Positions 19,001 through 27,182 of a DNA stretch of 64,000 bases are shown piece after piece. How positions within the stretch are numbered: the first letter of the stretch is position 1; every line of letters starts with the position of its first letter. The stretch comes from Leadbetterella byssophila DSM 17132 (GTDB taxonomy: Bacteria > Bacteroidota > Bacteroidia > Cytophagales > Spirosomataceae). Location: assembly GCF_000166395.1 (NCBI RefSeq), contig NC_014655.1:1178001-1242000 (forward strand). The letters are read 5' to 3'. The position numbers were made by a program, and so were the translations under genes. The notes below the pieces were generated by a model that had not been told where the DNA came from, did no database searches, and worked only from the letters and a program-made list of their open reading frames with translations.

Positions 19001-19376
19001 AATCCTTCTCATCGAAAAAGCGCTTTAAGAATGCCCTTCTGTCTTCTACAGATTGCCAAGAGATGGACTCGGTCATCCAGTCTCTATGACCTCTTATATC
19101 GAATTCAGAATTTTTTTGTCGGTTAGTACGAGTCAGATAAATATTATTGTAATCATCGATGCTCATAGACACCGGATCAGGGGCAAGAGAGTCAGTTGCC
19201 CACAACTTAATATTCAATCCAGGAGCTAAAGAGATAGGCGCTTCTTTCTCTAATTGAGCGGCAAATTCGGCATCTTCAGGACCGACGGTCTTTACCAACA
19301 TATCTTCTTGTGGGGCGGTACTGCAACTCAAACAGTAGACTACCCCCAATATGTGAATCAGGAGGGATCGTTTCAT
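16014..19376 (-). CDS. Propeller / HEAT-repeat / cytochrome c lipoprotein (PVC-type heme-binding protein)
   Basis: A 1120-residue protein with a signal sequence and lipobox-like LSCS. The N-terminal half (about 45-480) is a membrane-bound-dehydrogenase-type propeller interrupted by three EF-hand-like Ca loops (DLNGDGLHD, DTNGDGRAD, DTNGDGYYD). HEAT repeats follow (about 500-950). The C-terminal 120 residues form a cytochrome c with C-I-R-C-H near residue 1000, in the 'PVC-type' heme-binding layout. It probably acts in extracytoplasmic oxidation of sugars or related compounds. It is convergent with the ThuA/dehydrogenase fusion gene and shares its terminator, suggesting linked function. The substrate is unknown. 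Confidence 0.9.
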   Translation of the reverse strand: MKRSLLIHILGVVYCLSCSTAPQEDMLVKTVGPEDAEFAAQLEKEAPISLAPGLNIKLWATDSLAPDPVSMSIDDYNNIYLTRTNRQKNSEFDIRGHRDWMTESISWQSVEDRRAFLKRFFDEKDSEKNNWLPDLNGDGLHDWRDLTVEKEEVWKLEDTNGDGRADKSSRVLHDFHEEITDVAGAILVRRKDAFIGLGPDLWRLEDTNGDGYYDKKTSISHGWHVHVGFGGHGMSGLVEGPDGKIYWGIGDPGMNVIDQTGKQHFFPNEGVIVRCNPDGSDFEVFSHGHRNTHEFVFDQYGNVISSDNDGDHPGESERLVHLVEGSDSGWRINWQFGKYTDPKNNSYKVWMDEGMYLPRHDKQAAYFLPPIRNYHNGPTGMQFNPGTALGKSWLNKFFLVEFTGTPTGAHIWAFDLKPKGASFDFNSEIDMVNGVLATGIRFGTDGALYAADWVNGWGTKNYGRVWKIDVNENDLAEERKRIKDLMAADYEGMTRDELYELLFYPDMRIRQKAQFELADRSKGISMFEKAVSQKKNQLARIHGIWGIGQILNIGKGNFKALTAILKDTDEEIVAQAAKVLGDARVKEAAKDLIPLLNHSNPRVKFFAAQALGRISSKEAVPGLIKLLSLNKDEDLYLRHAATLALSRIEDKNAVYSLIKSPERSLRLAAVLVLRKWQDPKLAEFLNDSDEYIVAEAARAINDDLSVPEALPALAKLVGKPEITSEVIMRRAINASLRVGGDVELNALVQYAQNTKAPGILRGEALATLAVWAEPSVLDRVDGRHRGKVSRDAGKVKALLMPQISKFLDENDPAIISAALNVLKEFKVGDYNARLEKIYHSAKDPKIQMAVLSSLSELKYANITPLVHDALNSTDRGLRSTALGMIKEIDWKTEDLQKMVSTVISKGELGEMQRLLRGLSEMPIQKTEGIFSALIQQVKSNKFPLEVRLDLADALGAISSERLKKEFAEVSEKSDKYSDVLYGGNRRRGEQYFKQNVTGQCIRCHTLGDGPSVGPDLGKIGEVLDRKQLLQALVEPSARLSPGFGNVKLVLKGGQEVVGTLLKESSTELLLKTSEAEPLRVPLNRIEQRENFPSAMPAMGELMSKHEMRDVIEFLANLKNN

Positions 19377-19477
19377 AATTTAAGGTTAAACTGTTGAAAA
19401 TTTAGCCTTTGCGTCAGACTAACACAAATTATTTGAAGTAATTCTAGTCGAATACGGTGGAGGGGTCGACGAAAACA

Positions 19478-19505
19478 AAAAAAGACGCCCACATGAGCGT
19501 CTTTT
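19478..19505 (-). terminator. rplT terminator
   Basis: AAAGACGC (19481-19488) pairs with GCGTCTTT (19497-19504), followed on the minus strand by a T run. Confidence 0.85.
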
Positions 19506-19526
19506 CTAAACTATCTAAAAAATAGC

Positions 19527-19871
19527 TTATTTTACTTTTTCAACGATGGCTTTGAAAGCATCAGGATGATTCAAGGCCAAGTCAGCCAATACTTTTCTGT
19601 TAAGTTCAATGCCTGCTTTTTGTACCTTGTTAATGAATACAGAGTAAGATAAACCATAAGGTCTAACCCCTGCATTGATCCTTACGATCCACAAGCTACG
19701 GAAGTTTCTTTTCTTTTGTTTACGACCAATATAAGCGTAAACTAAACCTTTTTCGACAGCGTTCTTAGCAACTGTCCAAACATTTTTTCTTCTTCCGAAG
19801 TAACCCTTGGCTAACTTCAGAACTTTTTTGCGGCGTGCTCTCGACGCTACATGATTGACACTACGTGGCAT
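19527..19871 (-). CDS. rplT: 50S ribosomal protein L20
   Basis: A 114-residue ribosomal protein that binds 23S rRNA early in 50S assembly. It opens [19 protein letters not shown] and carries the typical [12 protein letters not shown] and [17 protein letters not shown] blocks, in full length. It lies 88 nt downstream of rpmI and is followed by a terminator. In other bacteria L20 represses its own operon through a leader structure. The rpmI-rplT gap contains small inverted repeats but I cannot show such a site. Confidence 0.97.
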   Translation of the reverse strand: MPRSVNHVASRARRKKVLKLAKGYFGRRKNVWTVAKNAVEKGLVYAYIGRKQKKRNFRSLWIVRINAGVRPYGLSYSVFINKVQKAGIELNRKVLADLALNHPDAFKAIVEKVK

Positions 19872-19959
19872 AATTTTTTACGTTTTTTGACCAAAGGCGT
19901 TCTCATCTGAGAATCTTTAGGGCCTGTAGTCGGGTGAAACAATAGAACCAATTGTTGAA

Positions 19960-20154
19960 TTATCCGTTCAACAAGCTTTTGATACGTCCTTCATCAGCAG
20001 GACTAACGAGCGTAGTCGTTACAAGGTTTCTTTTTCTCTTGTTAGACTTTTTAGTCAAAATGTGGCTGTGGAAAGCATGCTTACGCTTGATTTTTCCAGT
20101 ACCAGTCAATTTGAATCTTTTTTTCGCTCCTGAATTTGTTTTTTGCTTTGGCAT
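19960..20154 (-). CDS. rpmI: 50S ribosomal protein L35
   Basis: A 64-residue ribosomal protein, complete: [20 protein letters not shown] then basic [19 protein letters not shown]. It is first gene of an rpmI-rplT pair with a -7 element 42 nt upstream. The usual upstream partner infC is absent; dnaE is divergent instead. Confidence 0.97.
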   Translation of the reverse strand: MPKQKTNSGAKKRFKLTGTGKIKRKHAFHSHILTKKSNKRKRNLVTTTLVSPADEGRIKSLLNG

Positions 20155-20195
20155 TTTACAAAACAGATTAAGTATTAAAAAAGTAAATTGGGGTG

Positions 20196-20203
20196 CAAAG
20201 TTA
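20196..20203 (-). promoter_or_regulatory. rpmI-rplT promoter -7 element
   Basis: TAACTTTG on the minus strand, a perfect TAnnTTTG match 42 nt before rpmI. Confidence 0.5.
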
Positions 20204-20440
20204 AGGATTATTGTTTAGATTTCTCATTTTTAGAGCAAAATATTCATTTTTATAGGGTTCCATTTATGCTATTTACTAATTCTTAAATTTCCTCTGCCAT
20301 ATATTTCAAAAGTCCATTTAAAATCAAAAATTTGAAAGTGTCAAAGTAGAACTTCTTTCAATCTTTTGACTCATAATTCCTTATCTTTACCTAAAGGAAT
20401 TTCCTTCTTTTTTTGGAAACTATCCTAAATTATAAAGCCC

Positions 20441-20448
20441 TATCTTTG
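20441..20448 (+). promoter_or_regulatory. dnaE promoter -7 element
   Basis: TATCTTTG, a perfect TAnnTTTG match 25 nt before the dnaE start. A TTTG at 20412-20415 is 25 nt upstream, slightly longer than the usual spacing. Confidence 0.5.
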
Positions 20449-20473
20449 TAGAAGTATTCATTTTTTTCATTCC

Positions 20474-23400
20474 ATGAAGTTTTCCCACCTACATAATCAT
20501 ACTCAATATTCGCTTCTTGATGGTGCATCAAGCATTAAAAAGCTCTTTGCTAAGGCTCAGCAAGACGAAATGCCCGCCGTGGCCATCACAGACCACGGAA
20601 ATATGTTTGGGGTGTTCGATTTCGTGGCAACAGCCGGAAAATATGGAGTAAAACCTATTGTGGGATGTGAATTTTATGTAGTAGATGACCACACCCGTAA
20701 ATCCTTTACAAAGGACCAAAAAGACGTAAGATATCACCAACTCCTTCTAGCAAAAAATGCGGAGGGATATAAAAACCTCACCAAACTCTGTTCTCTGGGC
20801 TATATGGAGGGACTATACAGTAAATACCCTCGTATCACCAAAGCACTTATTGAAAAGTACAAAGATGGCCTAATAGCCACTACCTGCTGTATAGGTGCAT
20901 TAGTACCAAAAACCATCCTAAAAAAAGGAGAAGAGGAGGCAGAACAGGAGTTCCGCTGGTGGCTAGACAGATTTGGTGAAGATTATTATGTGGAGATCCA
21001 AAGGCATGACATGGCAGAGCAAATCCGTGTAAATGAAGTTCTGCTAAAATTCGCCAAGAAATACAATGTAAAGGTCATTGCTTCTAATGATAGTCACTAT
21101 GTAGACCAATCAGACTGGGTAGCACATGACATTCTTCTTTGTATCAATACTGGTGAGAAATTATCTACTCCTTCAAACAAAGAATTCTCCGATGATGCAG
21201 AGGGTAGTACAAAGGGTACGCGATTTGCCTTTTATAACGATCAATTCTATTTCAAGACCACGGCTGAGATGACGCAGCTCTTCTCAGATATTCCAGAGGC
21301 CATAGATAATACGAATGAAATCGTGGGCAAAGTAGATCATTTGAACCTTAAAAAGGACATACTTCTTCCAAACTTCCCCATACCACAAGAGTTTAAAGTA
21401 CACGCGGACGATACTTTAAACCAATGGGAATACTTGAGACACCTGACCTTTGAAGGAGCTAGAAAGAGATATGGAACCGTTAGTCCGGAAGCAGAGGAGC
21501 GACTTAATTTTGAGTTGCACACCATCAAAACCATGGGTTTTGCGGGATACTTTCTGATTGTAATGGACTTTATTAAGGCGGGAAGGGAGCTAGGCGTAAT
21601 GATAGGACCCGGAAGGGGTTCTGCTGCCGGATCAGCTGTGGCTTATTGCATAGGGATTACGAATATTGACCCTATCAAGTATAACCTCCTATTTGAGCGT
21701 TTCCTTAACCCGGACCGTAAATCCATGCCCGATATTGATACGGACTTTGACGATGAAGGCAGACAAAGGGTCATTGACTACGTGGTGGATAAGTACGGAA
21801 AGAACCAGGTAGCTCAGATCATCACTTACGGTACCATGGCTACCAAATCTTCCGTAAAGGACGTAGCCCGGGTAATGGACTTGCCTTTAGCAGAAGCCAA
21901 CCATATTGCTAAGTTGATACCGGATAAACCAGGGTATGGAATGAACTTCCAAAAGTTGATTCATGCTCCCATTTCAGGGCCAAAATCACTAACGGAAATA
22001 GGCCTGAATCCCGATGAGATAGAAAATGTGAAGCAGATTCGGGACATGTACGAAGGTAAAGACCTAACTGCAAAAGTCCTGAAACAAGCAGAAAAACTGG
22101 AAGGTACCGTTCGAAACACCGGTATCCATGCGGCGGGTATAATCATTGCCCCCTATGATCTCTCTGAAATTGTACCTGTTTCTGTAGCTAAGGACTCTGA
22201 CCTGCTCATCACTCAGTTTGAAGGAAAGGTCATTGAGGATGCAGGGGTAATTAAGATGGACTTTCTAGGCTTGCGTAACTTAACCATCATCAAGGAAGCC
22301 TTACGCATGATCAAAGAAAACTATGGCGTGGAAATCGACATTGATAATATTCCTTTGGACGATGAAGAGACGTACAGACTCTTCCAAAGAGGAGAAACCA
22401 ATGCCATCTTCCAGTTCGAATCAGACGGGATGAAGAAGTACATGAAAGAGCTTCAACCGGACAGATTTGATGATCTTATCGCCATGAATGCCCTTTACCG
22501 TCCGGGACCTATAGGTTATATCCCTAACTACATTAACCGTAAGCACGGTAGAGAACCTATCACCTATGACCTTCCGGAAATGGAGGAGCACCTGGCGGAA
22601 ACCTATGGTATCACCGTGTATCAGGAGCAGGTAATGCTTTTGTCACAAAAGTTGGCCAACTTCACCAAAGGTGACGCAGATACCCTGCGTAAAGCCATGG
22701 GTAAGAAGCAGAAGGAAGTCCTAGATAAGATGAAGGCCAAATTCATGGAAGGGGGAGCAAAAAATGGTCACCCTGAAAAGGTATTGGACAAGGTCTGGAC
22801 GGACTGGGAAGCCTTTGCTCAATATGCCTTCAACAAGTCACACTCCACCTGTTATGCTTTTGTGGCCTATCAAACAGCCTATTTAAAGACACACTACACT
22901 GCAGAATACATGGCTGGGGTTTTAACGTCTCAATTGGGCAACATAGAGAAGATCACCTTCTTTATGGAAGAGTGTAAGGCATTAGGACTACAAGTTTTAG
23001 GTCCTGACATCAATGAATCCCAAAAACGTTTTAGCGTTAATAAGAAACATGAAATTCGTTTCGGTCTGGGAGGAATCAAGGGGACAGGAGACGCAGCCGT
23101 AGATGCCATTATAGAAGAAAGAGAGAAGAACGGACAGTTCAAGGATATTTTTGACTTTATCACTCGAGTAAACCTAAGAACGGTAAATAAGAAAACCCTC
23201 GAATCTTTAGCGTATGCAGGGGCTTTTGACTGTTTTGAGGAGATTCACAGAGCGATATATTTTCATGTTTCAGAAGAAGGTGGAACATTTATTGAAAGGT
23301 TAATCCGCTATGCCAACAAGGTTCAGGAAGACAAAATGAGCACCCAAAATACCTTGTTTGGTACTCTCGGAGGTGATACTGCCTTTAATATCCAAAAGCC

Positions 23401-24070
23401 AAAGATTGAAAAGGTAGAAGAATGGGGAAACATAGAGAAACTACGTTACGAGAAAGAAGTGGTAGGATTCTACATCTCCGGGCACCCATTGGATCAGTTT
23501 GCGATGGAAATGAGCTTATGCCGTCCTTTGGATAATACCTTATTAGAAAAGGAGAATAAAGACAAAGAGTTTACCATAGGTGGAGTAGTCACGTCTGCTA
23601 ATATTCGTCAATCCAAAAACGGAAATCAATTCGGAATCTACAGGATAGAAGATTATACAGGTTCCCTAGAAATCGCCCTATTCGGAAAAGACTTCATAGA
23701 ATTCTCTCGATACTTCATACCTGAAGCCTTTATTTATATCAAAGGTAAGGTCATGGGAAGATGGGGCAAGGATGATGAATTAGAATTCAAACCTCAAGTC
23801 ATTGACCTCCTGAGCGAGATGAAGGAAAAGAGGCTGAGAGAAATGAAGCTCAAGATTGACTTAAATGAGTTGGATACTCCTTTGGTTAACAGCTTACAAA
23901 ATATCATCTTGAAGAATCCCGGAAAATTCGGTCTAAAAATAGATGTATATGATCCTCAAAATCAATATGACATTGCCTTATTTTCCCGAACAGTTAAGAT
24001 AGAGATCACCAAAGAGATACATCAAGAACTCACTGCCCTTCTAGGTGCAGGGAATGTTTCTCTCAACTAA
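20474..24070 (+). CDS. dnaE: DNA polymerase III subunit alpha
   Basis: Replicative C-family polymerase catalytic subunit, 1198 residues. An N-terminal PHP domain opens with FSHLHNHTQYSLLDGASS. The palm carries GPGRGSAAGSAVAYCIGIT near 379 and the catalytic PDIDTDFDDEGR near 418. A helix-hairpin-helix region, an OB-fold (about 1025-1110, VVTSANIRQSKNGNQFG) and a C-terminal region follow. Length is normal for DnaE1. The gene has its own promoter and ends 8 nt inside the convergent acyltransferase gene. Confidence 0.97.
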   Translation: MKFSHLHNHTQYSLLDGASSIKKLFAKAQQDEMPAVAITDHGNMFGVFDFVATAGKYGVKPIVGCEFYVVDDHTRKSFTKDQKDVRYHQLLLAKNAEGYKNLTKLCSLGYMEGLYSKYPRITKALIEKYKDGLIATTCCIGALVPKTILKKGEEEAEQEFRWWLDRFGEDYYVEIQRHDMAEQIRVNEVLLKFAKKYNVKVIASNDSHYVDQSDWVAHDILLCINTGEKLSTPSNKEFSDDAEGSTKGTRFAFYNDQFYFKTTAEMTQLFSDIPEAIDNTNEIVGKVDHLNLKKDILLPNFPIPQEFKVHADDTLNQWEYLRHLTFEGARKRYGTVSPEAEERLNFELHTIKTMGFAGYFLIVMDFIKAGRELGVMIGPGRGSAAGSAVAYCIGITNIDPIKYNLLFERFLNPDRKSMPDIDTDFDDEGRQRVIDYVVDKYGKNQVAQIITYGTMATKSSVKDVARVMDLPLAEANHIAKLIPDKPGYGMNFQKLIHAPISGPKSLTEIGLNPDEIENVKQIRDMYEGKDLTAKVLKQAEKLEGTVRNTGIHAAGIIIAPYDLSEIVPVSVAKDSDLLITQFEGKVIEDAGVIKMDFLGLRNLTIIKEALRMIKENYGVEIDIDNIPLDDEETYRLFQRGETNAIFQFESDGMKKYMKELQPDRFDDLIAMNALYRPGPIGYIPNYINRKHGREPITYDLPEMEEHLAETYGITVYQEQVMLLSQKLANFTKGDADTLRKAMGKKQKEVLDKMKAKFMEGGAKNGHPEKVLDKVWTDWEAFAQYAFNKSHSTCYAFVAYQTAYLKTHYTAEYMAGVLTSQLGNIEKITFFMEECKALGLQVLGPDINESQKRFSVNKKHEIRFGLGGIKGTGDAAVDAIIEEREKNGQFKDIFDFITRVNLRTVNKKTLESLAYAGAFDCFEEIHRAIYFHVSEEGGTFIERLIRYANKVQEDKMSTQNTLFGTLGGDTAFNIQKPKIEKVEEWGNIEKLRYEKEVVGFYISGHPLDQFAMEMSLCRPLDNTLLEKENKDKEFTIGGVVTSANIRQSKNGNQFGIYRIEDYTGSLEIALFGKDFIEFSRYFIPEAFIYIKGKVMGRWGKDDELEFKPQVIDLLSEMKEKRLREMKLKIDLNELDTPLVNSLQNIILKNPGKFGLKIDVYDPQNQYDIALFSRTVKIEITKEIHQELTALLGAGNVSLN

Positions 24071-24965
24071 TACGTCTTGTGAACCCGTAGGTAAAACCTG
24101 CGGGTTTTTTATGTTTCCACCTTTTATGTGACCATAGCCAATACTGGGGGGCAGCATGGATATTCTCTTCAAGTAAGCGCGCGTGCTCATTCAGTATATG
24201 GCCCAGTTCCTCCTTACTTGGATCTTCAGTGATGAGATGGAAACTTACCCTGTAATGCCCTCTTTTGGGAACTGAAATCTTAACAAAGATCACCGGAGCA
24301 TTTAACTGTCTAGCGATTTTCTCTGTACCTTCAAAAAAAGAAGTATCCCTGTTCAGGAATTTTACCCAAAAGGATTTAGCGGCCGGAGCCGACTGATCAT
24401 TAGCTAGGACTAGCAGATACTTTCCCGTTACTTCACCAAGGTAATCCCAGGTCTTGTCAGTATGAAAAAGGGTAGCCCCTCCCCTTTCTCTGGAGGCACG
24501 AAATGCTTTGTCAAAATAGGGATTGGTCAATTTTCTATACGGCACCCCCATTTTCAAATGACGGAATTGAGGAAAATGCTGTGCTAACCACTCGTAATTC
24601 CCCACATGACCTGCAGTCATTACTAATCCATCATATCTCTCAAAATAGGCATTAAACTCCTCTAAATTAGCATAACTTACCCTCTTATTCAGCTCAGAAA
24701 ATGAGATACTGAATCCTTTTATGGTTTCTATAAAAAGATCTGACAAGTAATGATAAAACTTAGACTCCAGTTCCAACCTTCTCTCCTCAGACCAATCGGG
24801 ATAGACAGAAAGAATATTATCTCGTACTACCTTCTTTCTGTAACCCACCACTTTGTACAGTAATGGATACAAAACAAAATCAGAGAAAAGATACAGAATC
24901 CTTAAAGGCAATAATGAAAAAGCCCAAATCAGGGGATATAAAAGATAAAAACTTATGGCTTCCAT
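24063..24965 (-). CDS. LpxL/HtrB-like lysophospholipid/lipid A acyltransferase
   Basis: A 300-residue inner-membrane acyltransferase of the LpxL/LpxM family that probably adds a secondary acyl chain to lipid A or a related lipid. An N-terminal hydrophobic segment (about 5-45) anchors it. The catalytic H-x4-E type motif is in AGHVGNYEW near residue 119. Other family blocks are MGVPYRKLTNPYFDK and the C-terminal APQYWLWSHKRWK. Its start overlaps the upstream nucleotidyltransferase gene by 13 nt. The last codons overlap dnaE and contain the dnaE terminator hairpin. Confidence 0.88.
   Translation of the reverse strand: MEAISFYLLYPLIWAFSLLPLRILYLFSDFVLYPLLYKVVGYRKKVVRDNILSVYPDWSEERRLELESKFYHYLSDLFIETIKGFSISFSELNKRVSYANLEEFNAYFERYDGLVMTAGHVGNYEWLAQHFPQFRHLKMGVPYRKLTNPYFDKAFRASRERGGATLFHTDKTWDYLGEVTGKYLLVLANDQSAPAAKSFWVKFLNRDTSFFEGTEKIARQLNAPVIFVKISVPKRGHYRVSFHLITEDPSKEELGHILNEHARLLEENIHAAPQYWLWSHKRWKHKKPAGFTYGFTRRIS
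24082..24110 (+). terminator. dnaE terminator inside the convergent gene
   Basis: An 11-bp stem, AACCCGTAGGT (24082-24092) with ACCTGCGGGTT (24096-24106), loop AAA, followed by TTTT. It lies within the 3' coding part of the acyltransferase on the other strand. Confidence 0.85.
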
Positions 24966-25519
24966 TCGTAATTCAAATAATCATCATAATGGTTAAGGTC
25001 TAACATACCTCCAAAATCAATTTCCAGGTGGGGCAGTTTCTTAAGACTTTCTATGGCCTGATCATGATTCAAGTCCAAAATCTGTAAGAAGGCAGAAGAC
25101 TTGACTATAAAAGGGAAATCTGTTCCTTTTGTAAATACTACTTCTACCTCACTTTCCGCAGCTTTTTTCAAACTTTCCAAATGATCTACGCTGACTTCAG
25201 GCATGTCAACGGCCATAAAAATCAAGGCATCAATACCTTTGGTAATCATATAACTCCCTACTAATCCCATCCTTAGGGAGGTCCCTAGTCCATTTTGCCA
25301 GTCCGGATTATCTATAACCCCAATGGGCATACCTTCAAGAGCAGGAGCAATTTGCTTCCTATGTGCGCCCAATACTATAACAATGGGATGAAGATCCGTT
25401 TCAATCAACCGATCTCCCAAATACCTGATTATGGGAATCTCATTCACAGGTAAAAGGGCTTTAATTTTGCCCATTCGCTTGCTTTCTCCTCCCGCTAAAA
25501 TTACCGCTCCTGTGTTCAT
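24953..25519 (-). CDS. MobA/MocA-like nucleotidyltransferase
   Basis: A 188-residue NTP transferase with a Rossmann-like GT-A fold. The nucleotide-binding signature is VILAGGESKRMGKIKALLPV at residues 6-25. IDNPDWQNGLGTSLRMG near 90 and the metal-binding AVDMPEVS near 122 fit molybdenum-cofactor cytidylyl- or guanylyltransferase (MocA/MobA) relatives. No other molybdenum cofactor gene is near, so the true substrate is uncertain. It overlaps the acyltransferase start by 13 nt, implying co-translation. Confidence 0.85.
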   Translation of the reverse strand: MNTGAVILAGGESKRMGKIKALLPVNEIPIIRYLGDRLIETDLHPIVIVLGAHRKQIAPALEGMPIGVIDNPDWQNGLGTSLRMGLVGSYMITKGIDALIFMAVDMPEVSVDHLESLKKAAESEVEVVFTKGTDFPFIVKSSAFLQILDLNHDQAIESLKKLPHLEIDFGGMLDLNHYDDYLNYEWKP

Positions 25520-25574
25520 TATTTGGAAATAATGTGTAAAATTGCAAAGAATTCGCGTGCAAATAAAAGTTTAA

Positions 25575-25597
25575 GAGATTGTTTTCGTTACAATCTC
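25575..25597 (+). repeat. Hairpin in the 5' region of the VWA lipoprotein gene
   Basis: Perfect 8-bp inverted repeat GAGATTGT (25575-25582) / ACAATCTC (25590-25597) with a 7-nt loop, ending 24 nt before the ATG at 25622. It could be an operator or a leader hairpin. Confidence 0.45.
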
Positions 25598-25621
25598 AAG
25601 AAAAGTTTTCCTAATACTACT

Positions 25622-26611
25622 ATGAAAAATATCTTCAAAGTACTCCTGCTATCTCTGTTTATAGTTGGATGTGAATCAGATGACCCTTCTGCCGGTTCCA
25701 CTTTTAACATTTACCTGGATTACTGGAATACCACGGGTAGAAATCCTGAAATTCGTTTCAATGAACAAAAATCCTCAAAGGAGATCAAAATAGATTTCAA
25801 TCAAACCTTTGAAGGACAAGCGGAAGGTACCCTGTACAGTAAAGTTATCATAGATAATTTTAAGATTCTGGATAGAGATAATAACAATTATACCATCCAA
25901 AATATCAAAGCCTACGAGTACAGAGGAGATAATGTTTGGAAAGAAGACGTAGAATTTAAGGTGCAGTATACGCAGACCACTGATGTAGGTGAGATGGTTT
26001 TGGTTTTAGACCGAAGCGAATCCTTAGGCACAGACTTCGAAAGAATCAAACAATACGCAGCGGAATTTGTGGAACAAACTTTTGCTTCCCACCCTGAAGT
26101 AAAGATAGGTGTAGTTGATTTTTCTGCTTATCCAAGTTCTTTGCCCATCACGAACAACAAAGAAGTTATCTTGAATTATATCAAAAATTTGGAGATGGAA
26201 AACTTCACTGCATTGTATGATGCTATGGATATGGGTGTTGATATGCTATTAAGATCCGCATCTCAATCTCGTATTTTAGTGACCTTCACGGATGGTACGG
26301 ATAACTTTTCGCGTGCGACTCTAAATGACGTATTGTCAAAGATAAATTCCGACAAAAATTTAAACAAAATCAGAGGTTTCTTTATTGGACTTGCAGGTAA
26401 AGGTGATTTAGACACTTCCGTACCTACTCTTCTAAGCAGCAAAGGATGGATAGTTAGTGTGCCTCAAAGTGCCACTCAAGTGAAGGAAGTGTTCAATAAG
26501 TTCGGTAGATTGATTTCTAATGTGTATCACCTGACCTATGTACGAAATCAAAAGATTATCCCTCGAAATACGCCTATTGTTTTAAGATTTGATATTCAAG
26601 CCACCAAATAA
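25622..26611 (+). CDS. VWA-domain lipoprotein
   Basis: A 329-residue lipoprotein. I start it at 25622 because MKNIFKVLLLSLFIVGCES is a clean lipoprotein signal (Cys 17); an upstream in-frame ATG at 25523 would add 33 unrelated residues. A beta-rich N-terminal part (20-120) precedes a von Willebrand A domain (about 122-310). The metal-dependent adhesion site has D130-x-S132-x-S134 in LVLDRSESL, a Thr in NFTALYDA and an Asp in VTFTDGTDN, so all MIDAS residues are present. Probably a surface or periplasmic protein that binds a partner through a divalent cation. It is transcribed alone and abuts the IS3 element. Confidence 0.88.
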   Translation: MKNIFKVLLLSLFIVGCESDDPSAGSTFNIYLDYWNTTGRNPEIRFNEQKSSKEIKIDFNQTFEGQAEGTLYSKVIIDNFKILDRDNNNYTIQNIKAYEYRGDNVWKEDVEFKVQYTQTTDVGEMVLVLDRSESLGTDFERIKQYAAEFVEQTFASHPEVKIGVVDFSAYPSSLPITNNKEVILNYIKNLEMENFTALYDAMDMGVDMLLRSASQSRILVTFTDGTDNFSRATLNDVLSKINSDKNLNKIRGFFIGLAGKGDLDTSVPTLLSSKGWIVSVPQSATQVKEVFNKFGRLISNVYHLTYVRNQKIIPRNTPIVLRFDIQATK

Positions 26612-26630
26612 AAAAAGACCCGGTTCTAGA

Positions 26631-26650
26631 GTGCCCCCAAAAAGTTAGAC
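26631..26650 (+). repeat. IS3 left terminal inverted repeat
   Basis: Begins TGCCCCCAAAAAGTTAGAC; pairs imperfectly with the right end. An internal echo (TTGGGGGCA) at about 26657-26665 could form a hairpin with the C run. Confidence 0.75.
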
Positions 26651-26669
26651 ACTAATTGGGGGCATTTTT

Positions 26670-27182
26670 ATGAGCAGAAAAGTAAAATACGATCTAGCAT
26701 TCAAGCTTAGATGTGTAAAAGATGTTTTAGAAAAACATCGATCAATAGTAGATGGAAAAGTTTTCATAAAGACCTTTTGCGGACGTGGTTGCAAGACTAT
26801 GAAATAGGAGGTTCAAAAGGCCTGGGACCAAAGGTGAGCAATCGGACTTATAGTCCATCTTTTAAGCTTAAAGACGATAGAAAGGGAGCATTTAAGTTTA
26901 AAGAGCGCGCGATTGAGGTTTCATATTCCAAGTGATTCAATAATTATTAATTGGCAAAAGAATTTTGCTACCTTTGGTATCAACGGTTTAGAATCCAAAC
27001 CCAAAGGCCGTCCCATAACTATGAATCGCAAACCCAAAGCACCTTTAACGAGATTAGAAGAGCTAGAATTAGAAAACGAACGTTTACGTTGTGAAAATGC
27101 TTTTCTAAAAAAGTTGAGAGCCTTAATTCAAGCCGAGGAGGAACAACGCCGCGGACAATCGCAAAAGCCATACAAGAATTAA
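26670..27182 (+). pseudogene. IS3 orfA remnant (helix-turn-helix)
   Basis: Transposase OrfA, broken into three frames. It opens MSRKVKYDLAFKLRCVK at 26670, shifts by about 26,760 to a frame with KDLLRTWLQDYEIGGSKG, and again near 26,880 to a frame with RFHIPSDSIIINWQKNF and a leucine-zipper-like ELELENERLRCENAFLKKL, ending at 27182. At least two indels are needed, so no intact OrfA can be made. Confidence 0.85.
27107..27113 (+). promoter_or_regulatory. IS3 programmed -1 frameshift site
   Basis: Slippery heptamer A-AAA-AAG at the LKK codons of orfA. After a -1 slip the frame runs open into orfB (KVESLNSSRGG... then IAKAIQELRPEFN), the usual IS3 OrfAB fusion arrangement. Confidence 0.75.

Larger units (their letters stand above)
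20155..20473. other. Intergenic region between divergent rpmI and dnaE
   Basis: A 319-base AT-rich spacer with divergent promoters: the rpmI -7 element at 20196-20203 (minus) and the dnaE -7 element at 20441-20448 (plus). No ORF or RNA gene is evident in the 230 bases between them. Confidence 0.6.

Noticed and set aside
20474-24070. Several antisense ORFs within dnaE and other large genes.
   Set aside because: They mirror the codon structure of the real genes and carry no family motif.
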